A stretch of 29,465 bases of DNA, from positions 1 to 29,465 of IMG/VR virus record IMGVR_UViG_3300044998_000218, one strand, 5' to 3'. Each line of letters begins with the position of its first letter. The stretch's first letter is position 1. The DNA is from a virus. Both the position numbers and the translations under genes were made by a program. The notes under the pieces were generated by a model, which was not told where the DNA came from, ran no database searches, and saw only the letters and a list, made by a program, of their open reading frames with translations. Shown here one piece after another: positions 22,456-29,465 of this stretch.

Positions 22456-23013
22456 TTAGGACCGTCGGCCTGCTAGCCGGCGGATCTCGTCGTTCATCGA
22501 GAACCCGGACGCGGGCTTCCTCCCGCCACCGGGCAGCGATCCCGCTTTCGCGCTCTTCGCGAGGTTCGGGTATCGCTTGACCAGATTGTCGAGAGCTGCG
22601 GCGATCGCCTTGCGGTCGACCTTGCCGTCGGTCACGAACCCTTCGCGATCATCCTCCGTGAGGAGTCGAGCGAACGAAGGGTCGGCGAGCTTCTCGCCGG
22701 CCGCAGTCTCGACCGCGAGGCCGACCATTTCGGCGAGCATCTCAGCGCGAGCTTCCTCGCGTGCTTCTGCCTTCGCCTTCTCGATCGCCTTCTCGGTCTC
22801 GGTCATGCTCTCGGCCTTGATCCTGTCGAGCTCGGCCTGGAGCTTCCCGTTCTGCCGTTCGTGCTTGCGAGCCATCTCGCGCCACTTCGCCGCGTTCTCT
22901 GCGGTGAGCTCTTCGTCTCCGGCTCCCTCGGGACCCTTGCCGCCGGCTCCCGTGTCGGGGTCCTTCGTCGAGGGATCTTCGGTCTCTTCGCTGGTCGTGG
23001 TCTCCGTCGCCAT
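22456..23013 (-). CDS. Scaffold protein
   Basis: The 185-residue product is strongly charged and helical, as expected for a capsid assembly scaffold. It opens with an acidic Thr/Glu/Gly-rich region (about 1-38). A long coiled-coil-like helix follows (about 40-100, with RKHERQNGKLQAELDRIKAE and EKAIEKAKAEAREEARAEM), then helix pairs and a basic C-terminus (GFSMNDEIRRLAGRRS) that may bind the capsid protein. ATG 23013 has GGAGGA ten bases upstream. It lies immediately before the capsid gene, the usual place. No peptidase motif is seen, so it is not a fused protease-scaffold. Confidence 0.9.
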   Translation of the reverse strand: MATETTTSEETEDPSTKDPDTGAGGKGPEGAGDEELTAENAAKWREMARKHERQNGKLQAELDRIKAESMTETEKAIEKAKAEAREEARAEMLAEMVGLAVETAAGEKLADPSFARLLTEDDREGFVTDGKVDRKAIAAALDNLVKRYPNLAKSAKAGSLPGGGRKPASGFSMNDEIRRLAGRRS

Positions 23014-23099
23014 GTCGGCTACGTCCTCCGTGCTCGGGGGATCCCTGTCGGCTCCCTCGTGGCAGAGGATACGCGCGCACGGGGCCCGCGTGTTGGTAT
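23014..23099 (-). other. Gap between the small protein gene and the scaffold gene
   Basis: The 86 bases contain the scaffold Shine-Dalgarno and an imperfect GC-rich dyad around CACGGGGCCCGCGTG (23076-23090). TATCCT on the minus strand (about 23067-23072) could be a -10, but no convincing -35 lies upstream. I see no firm promoter or terminator here. Confidence 0.3.
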
Positions 23100-23294
23100 C
23101 TACTCGGCGGAGCGGAGCCGGTCGAGGATCCGGCGCGTCTCCTCGGGGTCGGCGAGGAGGTCCTCGGGGAGCTCGTCGTCGTAGCTCACGGCGCGCGCCG
23201 GCCGGCCTCGGAGCGCGGCGAGCCGGCGGGTCTGCCACTCGGCGAGCCGCTCCGTCCGGGCTCCTCTCGGGTCACTCCCACGGGATCCTGGCAT
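23100..23294 (-). CDS. Small charged protein between MuF and scaffold genes
   Basis: The 64-residue product starts MPGSRGSDPRGARTERLAEW with GAGGAGG nine bases upstream. It overlaps the MuF gene end by 23 bases. It is basic at the front (LAALRGRPAR) and acidic at the end (DDELPEDLLADPEETRRI). I do not recognise a family. Position before the scaffold gene suggests a minor head or assembly protein. Confidence 0.65.
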   Translation of the reverse strand: MPGSRGSDPRGARTERLAEWQTRRLAALRGRPARAVSYDDELPEDLLADPEETRRILDRLRSAE

Positions 23295-25362
23295 AGTCGG
23301 GGACCTCCTCTCCGGCCTGTCGTGCGGTCGTCACGATGCGAGCGTACAGGTCCTCAAACGTGAGGCCGGGCTCGTCAATGTTCTCGGGGACCAGCTCCCG
23401 GTATCGGGCGTAGGCGTTCGGGGGCATTTCGCTGGGGTAGTTGCGGAGGCCGTATTCGAGCTCTCGGACCTCCTCCTCCCACGACTGGTAGCTCATGCGG
23501 TACGGGGACGGTCCATGCTGCGGGTTCGTGGATTGCCGGCCGAGGAACTGGTAGGCGTCCTGCGCGAGGTCCTCGGCGTCACGGGCTGCGATGTGGCCGG
23601 CGGCGTTGAGGTCGTCGGAGCCGAGAACGGCGCGGACGGAGTAGCGGACGTCGGCGACGAGGTGGTCAGGGTCGATCGCTCCGGAGTAGGCACGATCGCT
23701 TGGCAGCTTCCCTCGTCGGATCGCTCCGGCCGCTTCGTACTGCCGTGTGAGGTCGAGCCAGTGTCGGATGGCCTTGTCCTGGTCGCCGGCGTACTGCGGG
23801 TTCACTCGTCCGATGGCCTCCGCCACGAGGTCGGGAGCCGAGGTCGGGGAGTCGTCATACCATCGGCGCGAGAGCCGAGCTCGTTCTCGAGCGTCGATCT
23901 GCTCTAGCCAGTCCCAGCTAGCGCGACTGACCCGGGTTCCTTGCGGTGTGCGAGCTCCGGCCGGTGGGGGCCGCTGGATCTTCCACGCGTCGTTGTAGCT
24001 GTAGAGAATGTCGAACGCTTCCGCCTGGGTGCGGGCGGCCTGCTCGGCGATCTCTTTCCGGACGGCCGGGATGCGTTCGAGCGCGGCTAGCACCTCGTCC
24101 GGAGTGACTCCGTTCCTCGTTGCGACTTCGATCACGTCGGGGGAGTCGACGGTGTAGGACTTCCGGGCCTCCCGGGCGGCGCGCTGTTCTTGTGCTCGGG
24201 CGAGTTTCTTCGCGTCGCGTTCGGCAGCTACTTGTTCGGGGGAGACGTTCCGCCGGGCTGCTTCACGTTGCACACTGGTCGACTTCGGGTCGGTCGGCTT
24301 GATCCGGTGTTTAGGAGCGTCGGCGATCGCTTCCTCTGCGATGCTCGCCGGGGTGCGCGCTAGCTCGTCGACTTGTGAGGTGACGCGTGCAGCGGTCCTT
24401 GCCACGTCGTCGAGCTGGTCGACAGTCGCCGCCGGCCGAGCGGTGGGAAGCTCGAGGTCGGCAATGTCGTCGGCGGAGGTGAACGCGTGACGACTGTCGG
24501 TCAGGACTCTGCCGAGCTCCCCGTGTGTTCTCACCTGCGGTACTACCGGACCGTCGGGCACCACTCGACGAACCGGGGAACCCGACGGGGTGAGAAGCCG
24601 AGCCCCGGTGTCGGGGTCGCGGAGGTACTCGACTCGTGCGCGCGAGATTGTGCCGTCGGCGTCGACGAGGTACCGGCCGTTCCAGTAGTCGGGCACGTTG
24701 TCGGCGGCTCCCGCCGCCTTGAGGTCGGCCAGCAGATCGGAGTTGATGATTCGGCCGGGGTCGGCGGTCCCGTAGATCTCGGCGACGTCACAGTCACATG
24801 ACGCGTGAATCGGTTGTAGGTCGGCGATCTTGTAACGCTGGGTGGATGCGGCGGCGCAGAGGGCGCAGCTCTGTCCGGTCAGGACGCGCCGGTAGCCGAC
24901 GACCCACGGGCGGCCGTCGGCTCCGGCGGAGATTGCGGAGCGGTTAGCGAGGATGACGTCGGTCTGTGCGGTCTGCCTGGCACGGGACCGGCCGGCGGCG
25001 AGCGCCTGGTCGACGTCGCCGGTAGTGGAGACGGTGCGGCGCGCTTGCACGATGCTCCGCTCGTACACCTGCACCGGGTCCATCCCGTTGCGGATCGGCG
25101 GGAGCGTCGGCGTGACCGTCGACCGGTGGCCGAGCACTAGGTCGTTCGCTTCGAGGTAGCCGGCTGCGAGAGCGGCGGTCTGCTGCTGTGCTGCAACCGA
25201 GATCCGTGCGGCCTCGGCCGAGAACCTCGCAGCGGACACCGCGTCCAGACCGGCGTACGCGTCCCACGCGTCCTCGACGAGACCGGCGGCGGTCTGACGG
25301 ATAGCGAGGAGCTGGGCGTGGTGTGCCTGCTGGATCCTGGCGAGGTCGTCGACCACCGCCAC
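23272..25362 (-). CDS. MuF-like minor capsid protein with long C-terminal extension
   Basis: The 696-residue product has an N-terminal helical region (about 1-150) with RSRARQTAQTDVILANRSA, then the MuF metal-site-like cluster SCALCAAAS (C166/C169) and PIHASCDCDVAEI (H186, C189, C191). This is the SPP1 gp7/Mu gpF domain (PF04233) that sits near the portal. Another 480 residues follow: a linker, a basic charged helical zone (about 355-455) with two related motifs RRNVSPEQVAAE and TRNGVTPDEVLAAL, and an aromatic C-terminal part (about 470-696). I recognise no toxin fold there. The GTG start lies three bases after the portal stop, in the same frame as the portal gene. Confidence 0.85.
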   Translation of the reverse strand: MAVVDDLARIQQAHHAQLLAIRQTAAGLVEDAWDAYAGLDAVSAARFSAEAARISVAAQQQTAALAAGYLEANDLVLGHRSTVTPTLPPIRNGMDPVQVYERSIVQARRTVSTTGDVDQALAAGRSRARQTAQTDVILANRSAISAGADGRPWVVGYRRVLTGQSCALCAAASTQRYKIADLQPIHASCDCDVAEIYGTADPGRIINSDLLADLKAAGAADNVPDYWNGRYLVDADGTISRARVEYLRDPDTGARLLTPSGSPVRRVVPDGPVVPQVRTHGELGRVLTDSRHAFTSADDIADLELPTARPAATVDQLDDVARTAARVTSQVDELARTPASIAEEAIADAPKHRIKPTDPKSTSVQREAARRNVSPEQVAAERDAKKLARAQEQRAAREARKSYTVDSPDVIEVATRNGVTPDEVLAALERIPAVRKEIAEQAARTQAEAFDILYSYNDAWKIQRPPPAGARTPQGTRVSRASWDWLEQIDARERARLSRRWYDDSPTSAPDLVAEAIGRVNPQYAGDQDKAIRHWLDLTRQYEAAGAIRRGKLPSDRAYSGAIDPDHLVADVRYSVRAVLGSDDLNAAGHIAARDAEDLAQDAYQFLGRQSTNPQHGPSPYRMSYQSWEEEVRELEYGLRNYPSEMPPNAYARYRELVPENIDEPGLTFEDLYARIVTTARQAGEEVPDYARIPWE

Positions 25363-25365
25363 CGG

Positions 25366-26826
25366 TCACACCTCGGCCGGGTTAGGCAGTAGGTCGGGGC
25401 GAGGTGTCTGAGGGTTCCGCAGCTCGGCGAGCGCCGCGGCTTGCTGGAGCGACGACCGGGCGCGCATTGCGGGGAACCGGGCGATCTGCTCCGGGCTGTA
25501 GCCGAGCTCCTCCCATAGCTGCTCGGCAGGAACCTCGAGCGTCTGCTTCTTCATCACGGCGTCGACGTGCTCGGATTCCGTGCGAGTCTCAGGGTCACTC
25601 CAGATCGTCTCCATCTGCTGCGCGTTCGCGAGCTCGGCGTTCCCGGCGATCTTGCCGGCGATCCGCATCACTTCTTCCCAACCTGCCCCGAAGTGTCGCT
25701 GCTTGCGCCGGACCTTCGCGACGAGGCCGGTCTCTGCGCTCTTGAGGCTCTCGCCGGAGAGCCTGTCGGCGGAGGCTCGAAGGTAGTGAGGCGGGGTGCT
25801 GCTCACGCTGGCGATGTGCTGGACGAGGAGCTCGATCGCGCTCACGTACTGGTCGATTGAGACGGTCGGGAACGCACCAAACCGGGCCTCGGCGGACTCT
25901 GTCCACCACGTCTTGCCGGGGCCGCTCCGGAACTTGGGCGGGATGACTTCGTCGGTCTCCTCGTCGACGTCCGGCTCCCATCCGGTGACGAACCGCTGGG
26001 GGAACGCCGCGAACTCGGAGGCCACCAGCATGTCGGCGAGGAGCTTGTTCGCTGCGTCCTGAATCGGGATGACCGCGGCGAGCTCGGAGTGAGCTGCCCA
26101 CCCGACTCGGCGGGAGAGGGTGAGCCGTGGACGGTTGAGGAACTCGACCATCGGGACGACGCCGAGCGGGTTCGGCATTGACGACGACTCGTCGAGCTTC
26201 GGCGCGAGGTCGGCGTGGGTCTCGGCGACCCACTGGACACGGAACGGGTCGACGATCGCGCCGGTTCTTTTCGCCCGGCTCCGGAAGAGGTACACGCGGT
26301 CCGGTCGGAAGAGCTCGGCGTGTTCGTACCCTTCCTCGTCGGTCCACACACGGAGCCCAGCGGTCCGGCGACGTCGGATCTTCGGGTGAGCGAGCACGAT
26401 GGCGCTCGTCGCGCTCTCGACCGTGATCTCGGGGATGTTCTCCTCGTCGGAACCGGCGTCACCGCGCTGCCACGCGGTCACGTAGAACGCTCCCTGGATG
26501 AGGCCGTCCGTGTGACCCATCGCCGACTGCAGGTCGAGCTCGTTCTCCTCCCACAGTCGCTTCGCCGCTGTGTCGGCCTCCACCTGTTCCCCGACGCGGA
26601 ACCCTTGCACATGCAGCCGCTCCTCCACGGCGTCGACGACGAGCGCGCACCAGTTGTCGGCGAACGCTCCGAACAGACCGCCGAACGCCTCCAGGAACTT
26701 CTCCGACGCGAACGCCAGCCGGTGGTCCCCGTCGTAGTAGGCGGTTGCGGTTTCGATCACTCGCCGGCGGCGCACCAGCTCGGCATACATGGTCCGAATG
26801 ACGTCGGTCGGGTCGTCGAGGTTCAT
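25366..26826 (-). CDS. Portal protein
   Basis: The 486-residue product fits the SPP1 gp6-like portal family (PF05133). It starts MNLDDPTDVIRTMYAELVRRR. YYDGDHRL at about 30-37 is typical, and FGAFADNWCALVVDAVEERLHVQGF follows. MVEFLNRPRLTLSRRVGWAAHSELAAV and PPHYLRASADRLSGESLKSAETGLV are the characteristic middle. The portal forms the dodecameric DNA channel at the capsid vertex. A longer start at 26853 would overlap the terminase; 26826 has a clear GAGGAGA eight bases upstream. Confidence 0.93.
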   Translation of the reverse strand: MNLDDPTDVIRTMYAELVRRRRVIETATAYYDGDHRLAFASEKFLEAFGGLFGAFADNWCALVVDAVEERLHVQGFRVGEQVEADTAAKRLWEENELDLQSAMGHTDGLIQGAFYVTAWQRGDAGSDEENIPEITVESATSAIVLAHPKIRRRRTAGLRVWTDEEGYEHAELFRPDRVYLFRSRAKRTGAIVDPFRVQWVAETHADLAPKLDESSSMPNPLGVVPMVEFLNRPRLTLSRRVGWAAHSELAAVIPIQDAANKLLADMLVASEFAAFPQRFVTGWEPDVDEETDEVIPPKFRSGPGKTWWTESAEARFGAFPTVSIDQYVSAIELLVQHIASVSSTPPHYLRASADRLSGESLKSAETGLVAKVRRKQRHFGAGWEEVMRIAGKIAGNAELANAQQMETIWSDPETRTESEHVDAVMKKQTLEVPAEQLWEELGYSPEQIARFPAMRARSSLQQAAALAELRNPQTPRPDLLPNPAEV

Positions 26827-26834
26827 CGTGGGGT

Positions 26835-26841
26835 TCTCCTC
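26835..26841 (-). promoter_or_regulatory. Shine-Dalgarno that decides the portal start
   Basis: GAGGAGA overlaps the terminase stop region and lies eight bases before ATG 26826. It favours that start over the longer in-frame one at 26853. Confidence 0.55.
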
Positions 26842-28639
26842 ACGCTGCGCCACCGGCGCGGCGTCGTCTCTTTGGGGCCCGGAGCATCGCGCGGGCGAGC
26901 GCGTTCACGAGCGCAGCTATGCCGTCTATCCGTTTTGCGCTCTTCCGCCGGTCGGGTTTGGTCGGCTTGATGTTCCCGGCCGGGTCCTGCATCACTTCGA
27001 CACAGTCGGCCATCCACCGGAGAACCGGGTTCCAGCCGAACCGGAGGAGCGGAACCTCCGGCGTCGACCCCATCACGAGCCGCTCGAGCTCTTTGGAGGG
27101 CCCGGACAGCGACGCGTACCCCTGCCGGATCGGGACCATCGTGTAGGGGTTGCGTCGTTGCGTTTGCATCTCTTGCACGGTCTCCGCCGCGTTCCACGGG
27201 TCGTAGCCAACCTCCGCGACCGTACAACCGAGCCGGGAGATCTCGGCGGATAGGTCCTCCCGGAACCGCGCGTAGTCGACCACGTTCCCCTCGGTGAGGT
27301 GGATCCATCCCTCGTCGGCCCAGCGGCGAAGCGGGACTCCGGTCAGCTTTTCGAGCTCCTCGACGCGCTGCTCGGGGATCCAAAACAGAGCGCGACCGAT
27401 GTAGCCGGCTCCGTCGTTCGCCGGGTCAGGAGCGATAATCACCGCGGCGGTGAAGTCCGTCGTTGCCGAGAGGTCGATCCCGGCGTAGGCGACCGCCTTC
27501 TTCCACTCGTCGGCCGTCGGTGTGACACCCATCGAGGTGTCCCACTGTGTCATCGTGAACCACGCGACCGACTGCTTGGTTCGCTTGCCGAGATGAAGCC
27601 GAAGGTACCGGTTGAGCTGCGCCGGCGAGCTCTTCGCCTCCCGGGCTTTCGAGCGGAGGTAGTCGAGCTCGACTGTGTACCCGACCCCAGGGTTCGCTGC
27701 GATGAGGGTCGACGTCTCGAACGGGCGGAGCTCGATTGCTTCTGCGGAGGCCGCGAACACGACCCCGTAGAACGTCTCGTCCTCGGTGTGGCCGTCGGCG
27801 AGGTTCTCGACGTAGCTCCTCTTCGTATCGTAGATGCTCCCCGTCACCCCTTCATCGGCCGTCGTGATGAACACGACGAGAGGCTGCGTCCTCGACCCGG
27901 TGCCGGTCTCGATTGCGTCGATCGTGTCCGGGGTCTTGTGAACGTGGACCTCGTCGACGATTCCTCCGTGGACATTGAGTCCGTGCAGCGAACCACCGAG
28001 GTCCGATGCGAGGGGCCGGAAGATAGCGGCCGTCGACGGGTTCTCGAGGAGGTTCCGCTGGATCCCACGCGGGCCCAGCTTGCGGCGGAGCGGGCCGCAC
28101 CGCTCCGCCATCGTCTTAGCCGGGGTGAACACGATCCGGGCTTGGTCCTTGTTACGCGCAGCGGCGTAGACCTCGGCTCCCGGCTCGTCATCGGCGAACG
28201 CCAGGACGAGCCCGAGGCCGGAACACTCGGTGCTCTTCCCGTTCTTGCGAGGTTTCTCGAACCACGCTGTCCTGATGATCCGTCGCCACTCGCCGGCCGG
28301 CTCGGCGTCGTCCCGATGGTCGAGCTTGTGCCATCGCACGAGGCCAAACACTGGTGCGATCTCGTAGAAGAACTGCCAGTCGAGGAGCCGGAGCGGCCTG
28401 CCAGCCCACCGCCCCTTGATCTGCTCGAACTGAGCGAGGGTCCGGACCACCTTCTCGACTCTGGCGCGTGAGTAGTGAACGTCAGGACCGGCCGGAACCG
28501 GCGTCACGATCGCCGGTGCGTTCCCCTCGAGCCATCCCGTCGCGATCACCTCGCCGGCCTCGACAAGCTCGACGAGGTGAGCGCCGATCGCCTGCCAGAC
28601 CTCGGCCTCAGTCGAACAGATCGTCGCCGGAACCGTCAT
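26840..28639 (-). CDS. terL: Terminase large subunit
   Basis: This 599-residue motor packages DNA into the procapsid and cuts the concatemer. The ATPase half shows the Walker A variant EKPRKNGKST (about 128-137), Walker B GGIVDEVHVH (about 225-234) with the catalytic Glu, and the coupling motif VFITTAD (about 256-262). The nuclease half shows AGIDLSATTD (Asp389), VGYDPWNA (Asp480), and KRIDGIAALVNA near 569-580. These are the RNase H-like acidic residues of HK97-type terminases (PF03354). The ATG at 28639 has GAGGAG nine bases upstream and overlaps the small subunit end by 32 bases. Confidence 0.96.
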   Translation of the reverse strand: MTVPATICSTEAEVWQAIGAHLVELVEAGEVIATGWLEGNAPAIVTPVPAGPDVHYSRARVEKVVRTLAQFEQIKGRWAGRPLRLLDWQFFYEIAPVFGLVRWHKLDHRDDAEPAGEWRRIIRTAWFEKPRKNGKSTECSGLGLVLAFADDEPGAEVYAAARNKDQARIVFTPAKTMAERCGPLRRKLGPRGIQRNLLENPSTAAIFRPLASDLGGSLHGLNVHGGIVDEVHVHKTPDTIDAIETGTGSRTQPLVVFITTADEGVTGSIYDTKRSYVENLADGHTEDETFYGVVFAASAEAIELRPFETSTLIAANPGVGYTVELDYLRSKAREAKSSPAQLNRYLRLHLGKRTKQSVAWFTMTQWDTSMGVTPTADEWKKAVAYAGIDLSATTDFTAAVIIAPDPANDGAGYIGRALFWIPEQRVEELEKLTGVPLRRWADEGWIHLTEGNVVDYARFREDLSAEISRLGCTVAEVGYDPWNAAETVQEMQTQRRNPYTMVPIRQGYASLSGPSKELERLVMGSTPEVPLLRFGWNPVLRWMADCVEVMQDPAGNIKPTKPDRRKSAKRIDGIAALVNALARAMLRAPKRRRRAGGAA

Positions 28640-29081
28640 CCGCCGCAGCTCCTCGAGGGACGGGGAACCGGAGCCGGCTCGTCGGCGTGAGGTAGAGCTC
28701 CCGAGCTGCGGCGATCATCGTCCGGTTCGCTTCCCGGTACACGATCCACGCCGGGTGACGAGCTGCGCCATCCTTCGTATCCCTGACCAAACCTTCGCGC
28801 TTGAGGATCTCCTCGGCCTCTTGCATGTGCGCCCACGCCGTGACGTACGCAGTCAGCACCCCCCGGTCGATCTCGGCGACCACCCCCGCCCGCTCAAGCT
28901 CGGGCACTACCCGCCGCCACTCCGCCGCCGCCTTCCTCGACAGTCCCTCCGGAGGCTTAGGCGCAACAGGCGGAAGCACTAGCCGCTTCACCTTCTCGCC
29001 GGTCTCAGCATCCCGGAGAGGTTTCATCCCTCGAATCCGCCGAACGTTGTCCGGCATCGGGACCGGGCCTCGTTGTCCCAT
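28608..29081 (-). CDS. terS: Terminase small subunit, P27 family
   Basis: The 157-residue product starts MGQRGPVPMPDNVRRIRG, a common opening of P27-type small terminases. The conserved core follows: GLSRKAAAEWRRVVPELERAG, then DRGVLTAYVTAWAHMQEAEE and HPAWIVYREANRTMIAAAREL. It ends SRLRF and an acidic tail (PF05119). It should recognise the packaging site and recruit the large subunit. It overlaps the large subunit start, and lies directly after the interrupted zinc-ribbon gene. Confidence 0.9.
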   Translation of the reverse strand: MGQRGPVPMPDNVRRIRGMKPLRDAETGEKVKRLVLPPVAPKPPEGLSRKAAAEWRRVVPELERAGVVAEIDRGVLTAYVTAWAHMQEAEEILKREGLVRDTKDGAARHPAWIVYREANRTMIAAARELYLTPTSRLRFPVPRGAAADDGSGDDLFD

Positions 29082-29086
29082 CGCTC

Positions 29087-29407
29087 CTACTCCCTACGGC
29101 TCGAGCTAGTGAGGTGCCAGGCTCCGCACTTGGGGCAAGAGTAGACGCGCACCGGCCGAGTGCGTCGGTTCCCGCCGGCGTAGTTGGCGAGCCGGCGGCG
29201 GGCCTCCTCCTCGGAAAACCCGGACTTCCCCGACGAGCACCGGACGACGAAGCTCCCGGCCGGCGGCGGAGCCTCTCTCGCAGCCCGTCGAGCTCGCGAA
29301 GGAGAGGCCTTTCCCTTGAGCTCCCGGAGCGCTGCTTATTCGGCGACCGACCGCCTGCTCCGGTTCCTCCCCGGCGGGAGGTGGCGTGGCCGGTTCTTCC
29401 TACCCAT
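29087..29407 (-). pseudogene. Zinc-ribbon-like small protein gene interrupted by an in-frame TAA
   Basis: A frame from ATG 29407 encodes MGRKNRPRHLPPGRNRS and then meets TAA at 29338-29336 after 23 codons. The same frame continues to 29087 with a clear protein: FVVRCSSGKSGFSEEEARRR, then RVYSCPKCGAWHLTSSSR. The C-SGK...F-S-xxEA and CPxCGxWHLTS motifs are typical of a small phage/actinobacterial zinc-binding family. No ATG, GTG or TTG lies between the stop and the first cysteine. The gene is therefore either broken, a sequencing error, or read through. Frames shifted from it give low-value products. It sits just upstream of the small terminase, as many phage HNH or zinc-ribbon genes do. Confidence 0.7.
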
Positions 29408-29465
29408 CCCACGACCCCGACCGTCCGGGGAAGCGGCCTCGAAACCTGTCCTCGGGCGCGGACGC

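Noticed and set aside
21373-22476. A 367-codon plus-strand open frame
   Set aside because: It mirrors the major capsid gene on the minus strand and has no family features of its own.
23060-23099. Promoter ahead of the scaffold and capsid genes
   Set aside because: A TATCCT -10-like box is present, but no acceptable -35 lies at the right distance.
29005-29412. A 135-codon minus-strand frame upstream of the small terminase
   Set aside because: It is Arg/Gly/Ser-rich without motifs, and the adjacent frame holds the zinc-ribbon cysteines.

Overview
The window is a compact 29.5 kb segment of a tailed double-stranded DNA phage (siphovirus layout). The sequence is very GC-rich, and genes are packed with GTGA, ATGA or TGATG stop/start overlaps. 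Every recognisable gene but one reads on the minus strand, so the biological order runs from the right end of the window to the left. An actinobacterial host is likely from the composition, the RecT and exonuclease types, and a C-terminal endolysin domain resembling 'VDTR' repeats of actinobacterial secreted proteins; this host call is inference. No mycolate-specific lysin B is seen. No integrase or repressor is recognised, so lifestyle cannot be decided.

Right to left: an interrupted zinc-ribbon gene (29407-29087) precedes the packaging and head module: small and large terminase, portal, MuF-like minor capsid protein, a 64-residue protein, scaffold and HK97-fold major capsid protein (29081-21466). 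Next comes a cassette of five consecutive GT-A-type glycosyltransferases (21461-17788), placed between the capsid gene and the head-tail connector. The connector, stopper, neck and tail-terminator genes follow, then the major tail protein and a tail-assembly chaperone pair joined by a -1 frameshift (17791-14840). The tape measure, distal tail protein, two further structural proteins and two glycine-rich tail proteins come next (14826-7471), then lysis: an amidase endolysin, a coiled-coil membrane protein and a holin-like protein (7430-5530).

A lone rightward small gene (5333-5533) meets the holin gene at a shared CTAG. Upstream of it, 5218-5332 is the only real intergenic space. It holds a candidate leftward promoter and a 17-bp dyad that looks like an operator. 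The leftward early operon that follows encodes a helix-turn-helix protein, an unknown 346-residue acidic protein, a RecB/Cas4-like exonuclease, a DUF7694-like protein, a RecT annealing protein, a small unknown protein, a RuvC-like resolvase and a DNA methyltransferase cut by the window edge. Exonuclease, RecT and RuvC together form a phage recombination module.

The most notable items are the five-enzyme glycosyltransferase cassette inside the virion genes, the unusual endolysin C-terminal domain, the two neighbouring glycine-rich tail proteins, the in-frame stop in the zinc-ribbon gene, and the rightward gene with its operator-like dyad. No stretch longer than 300 bases lacks a gene; no tRNA, IS element or CRISPR array was seen.
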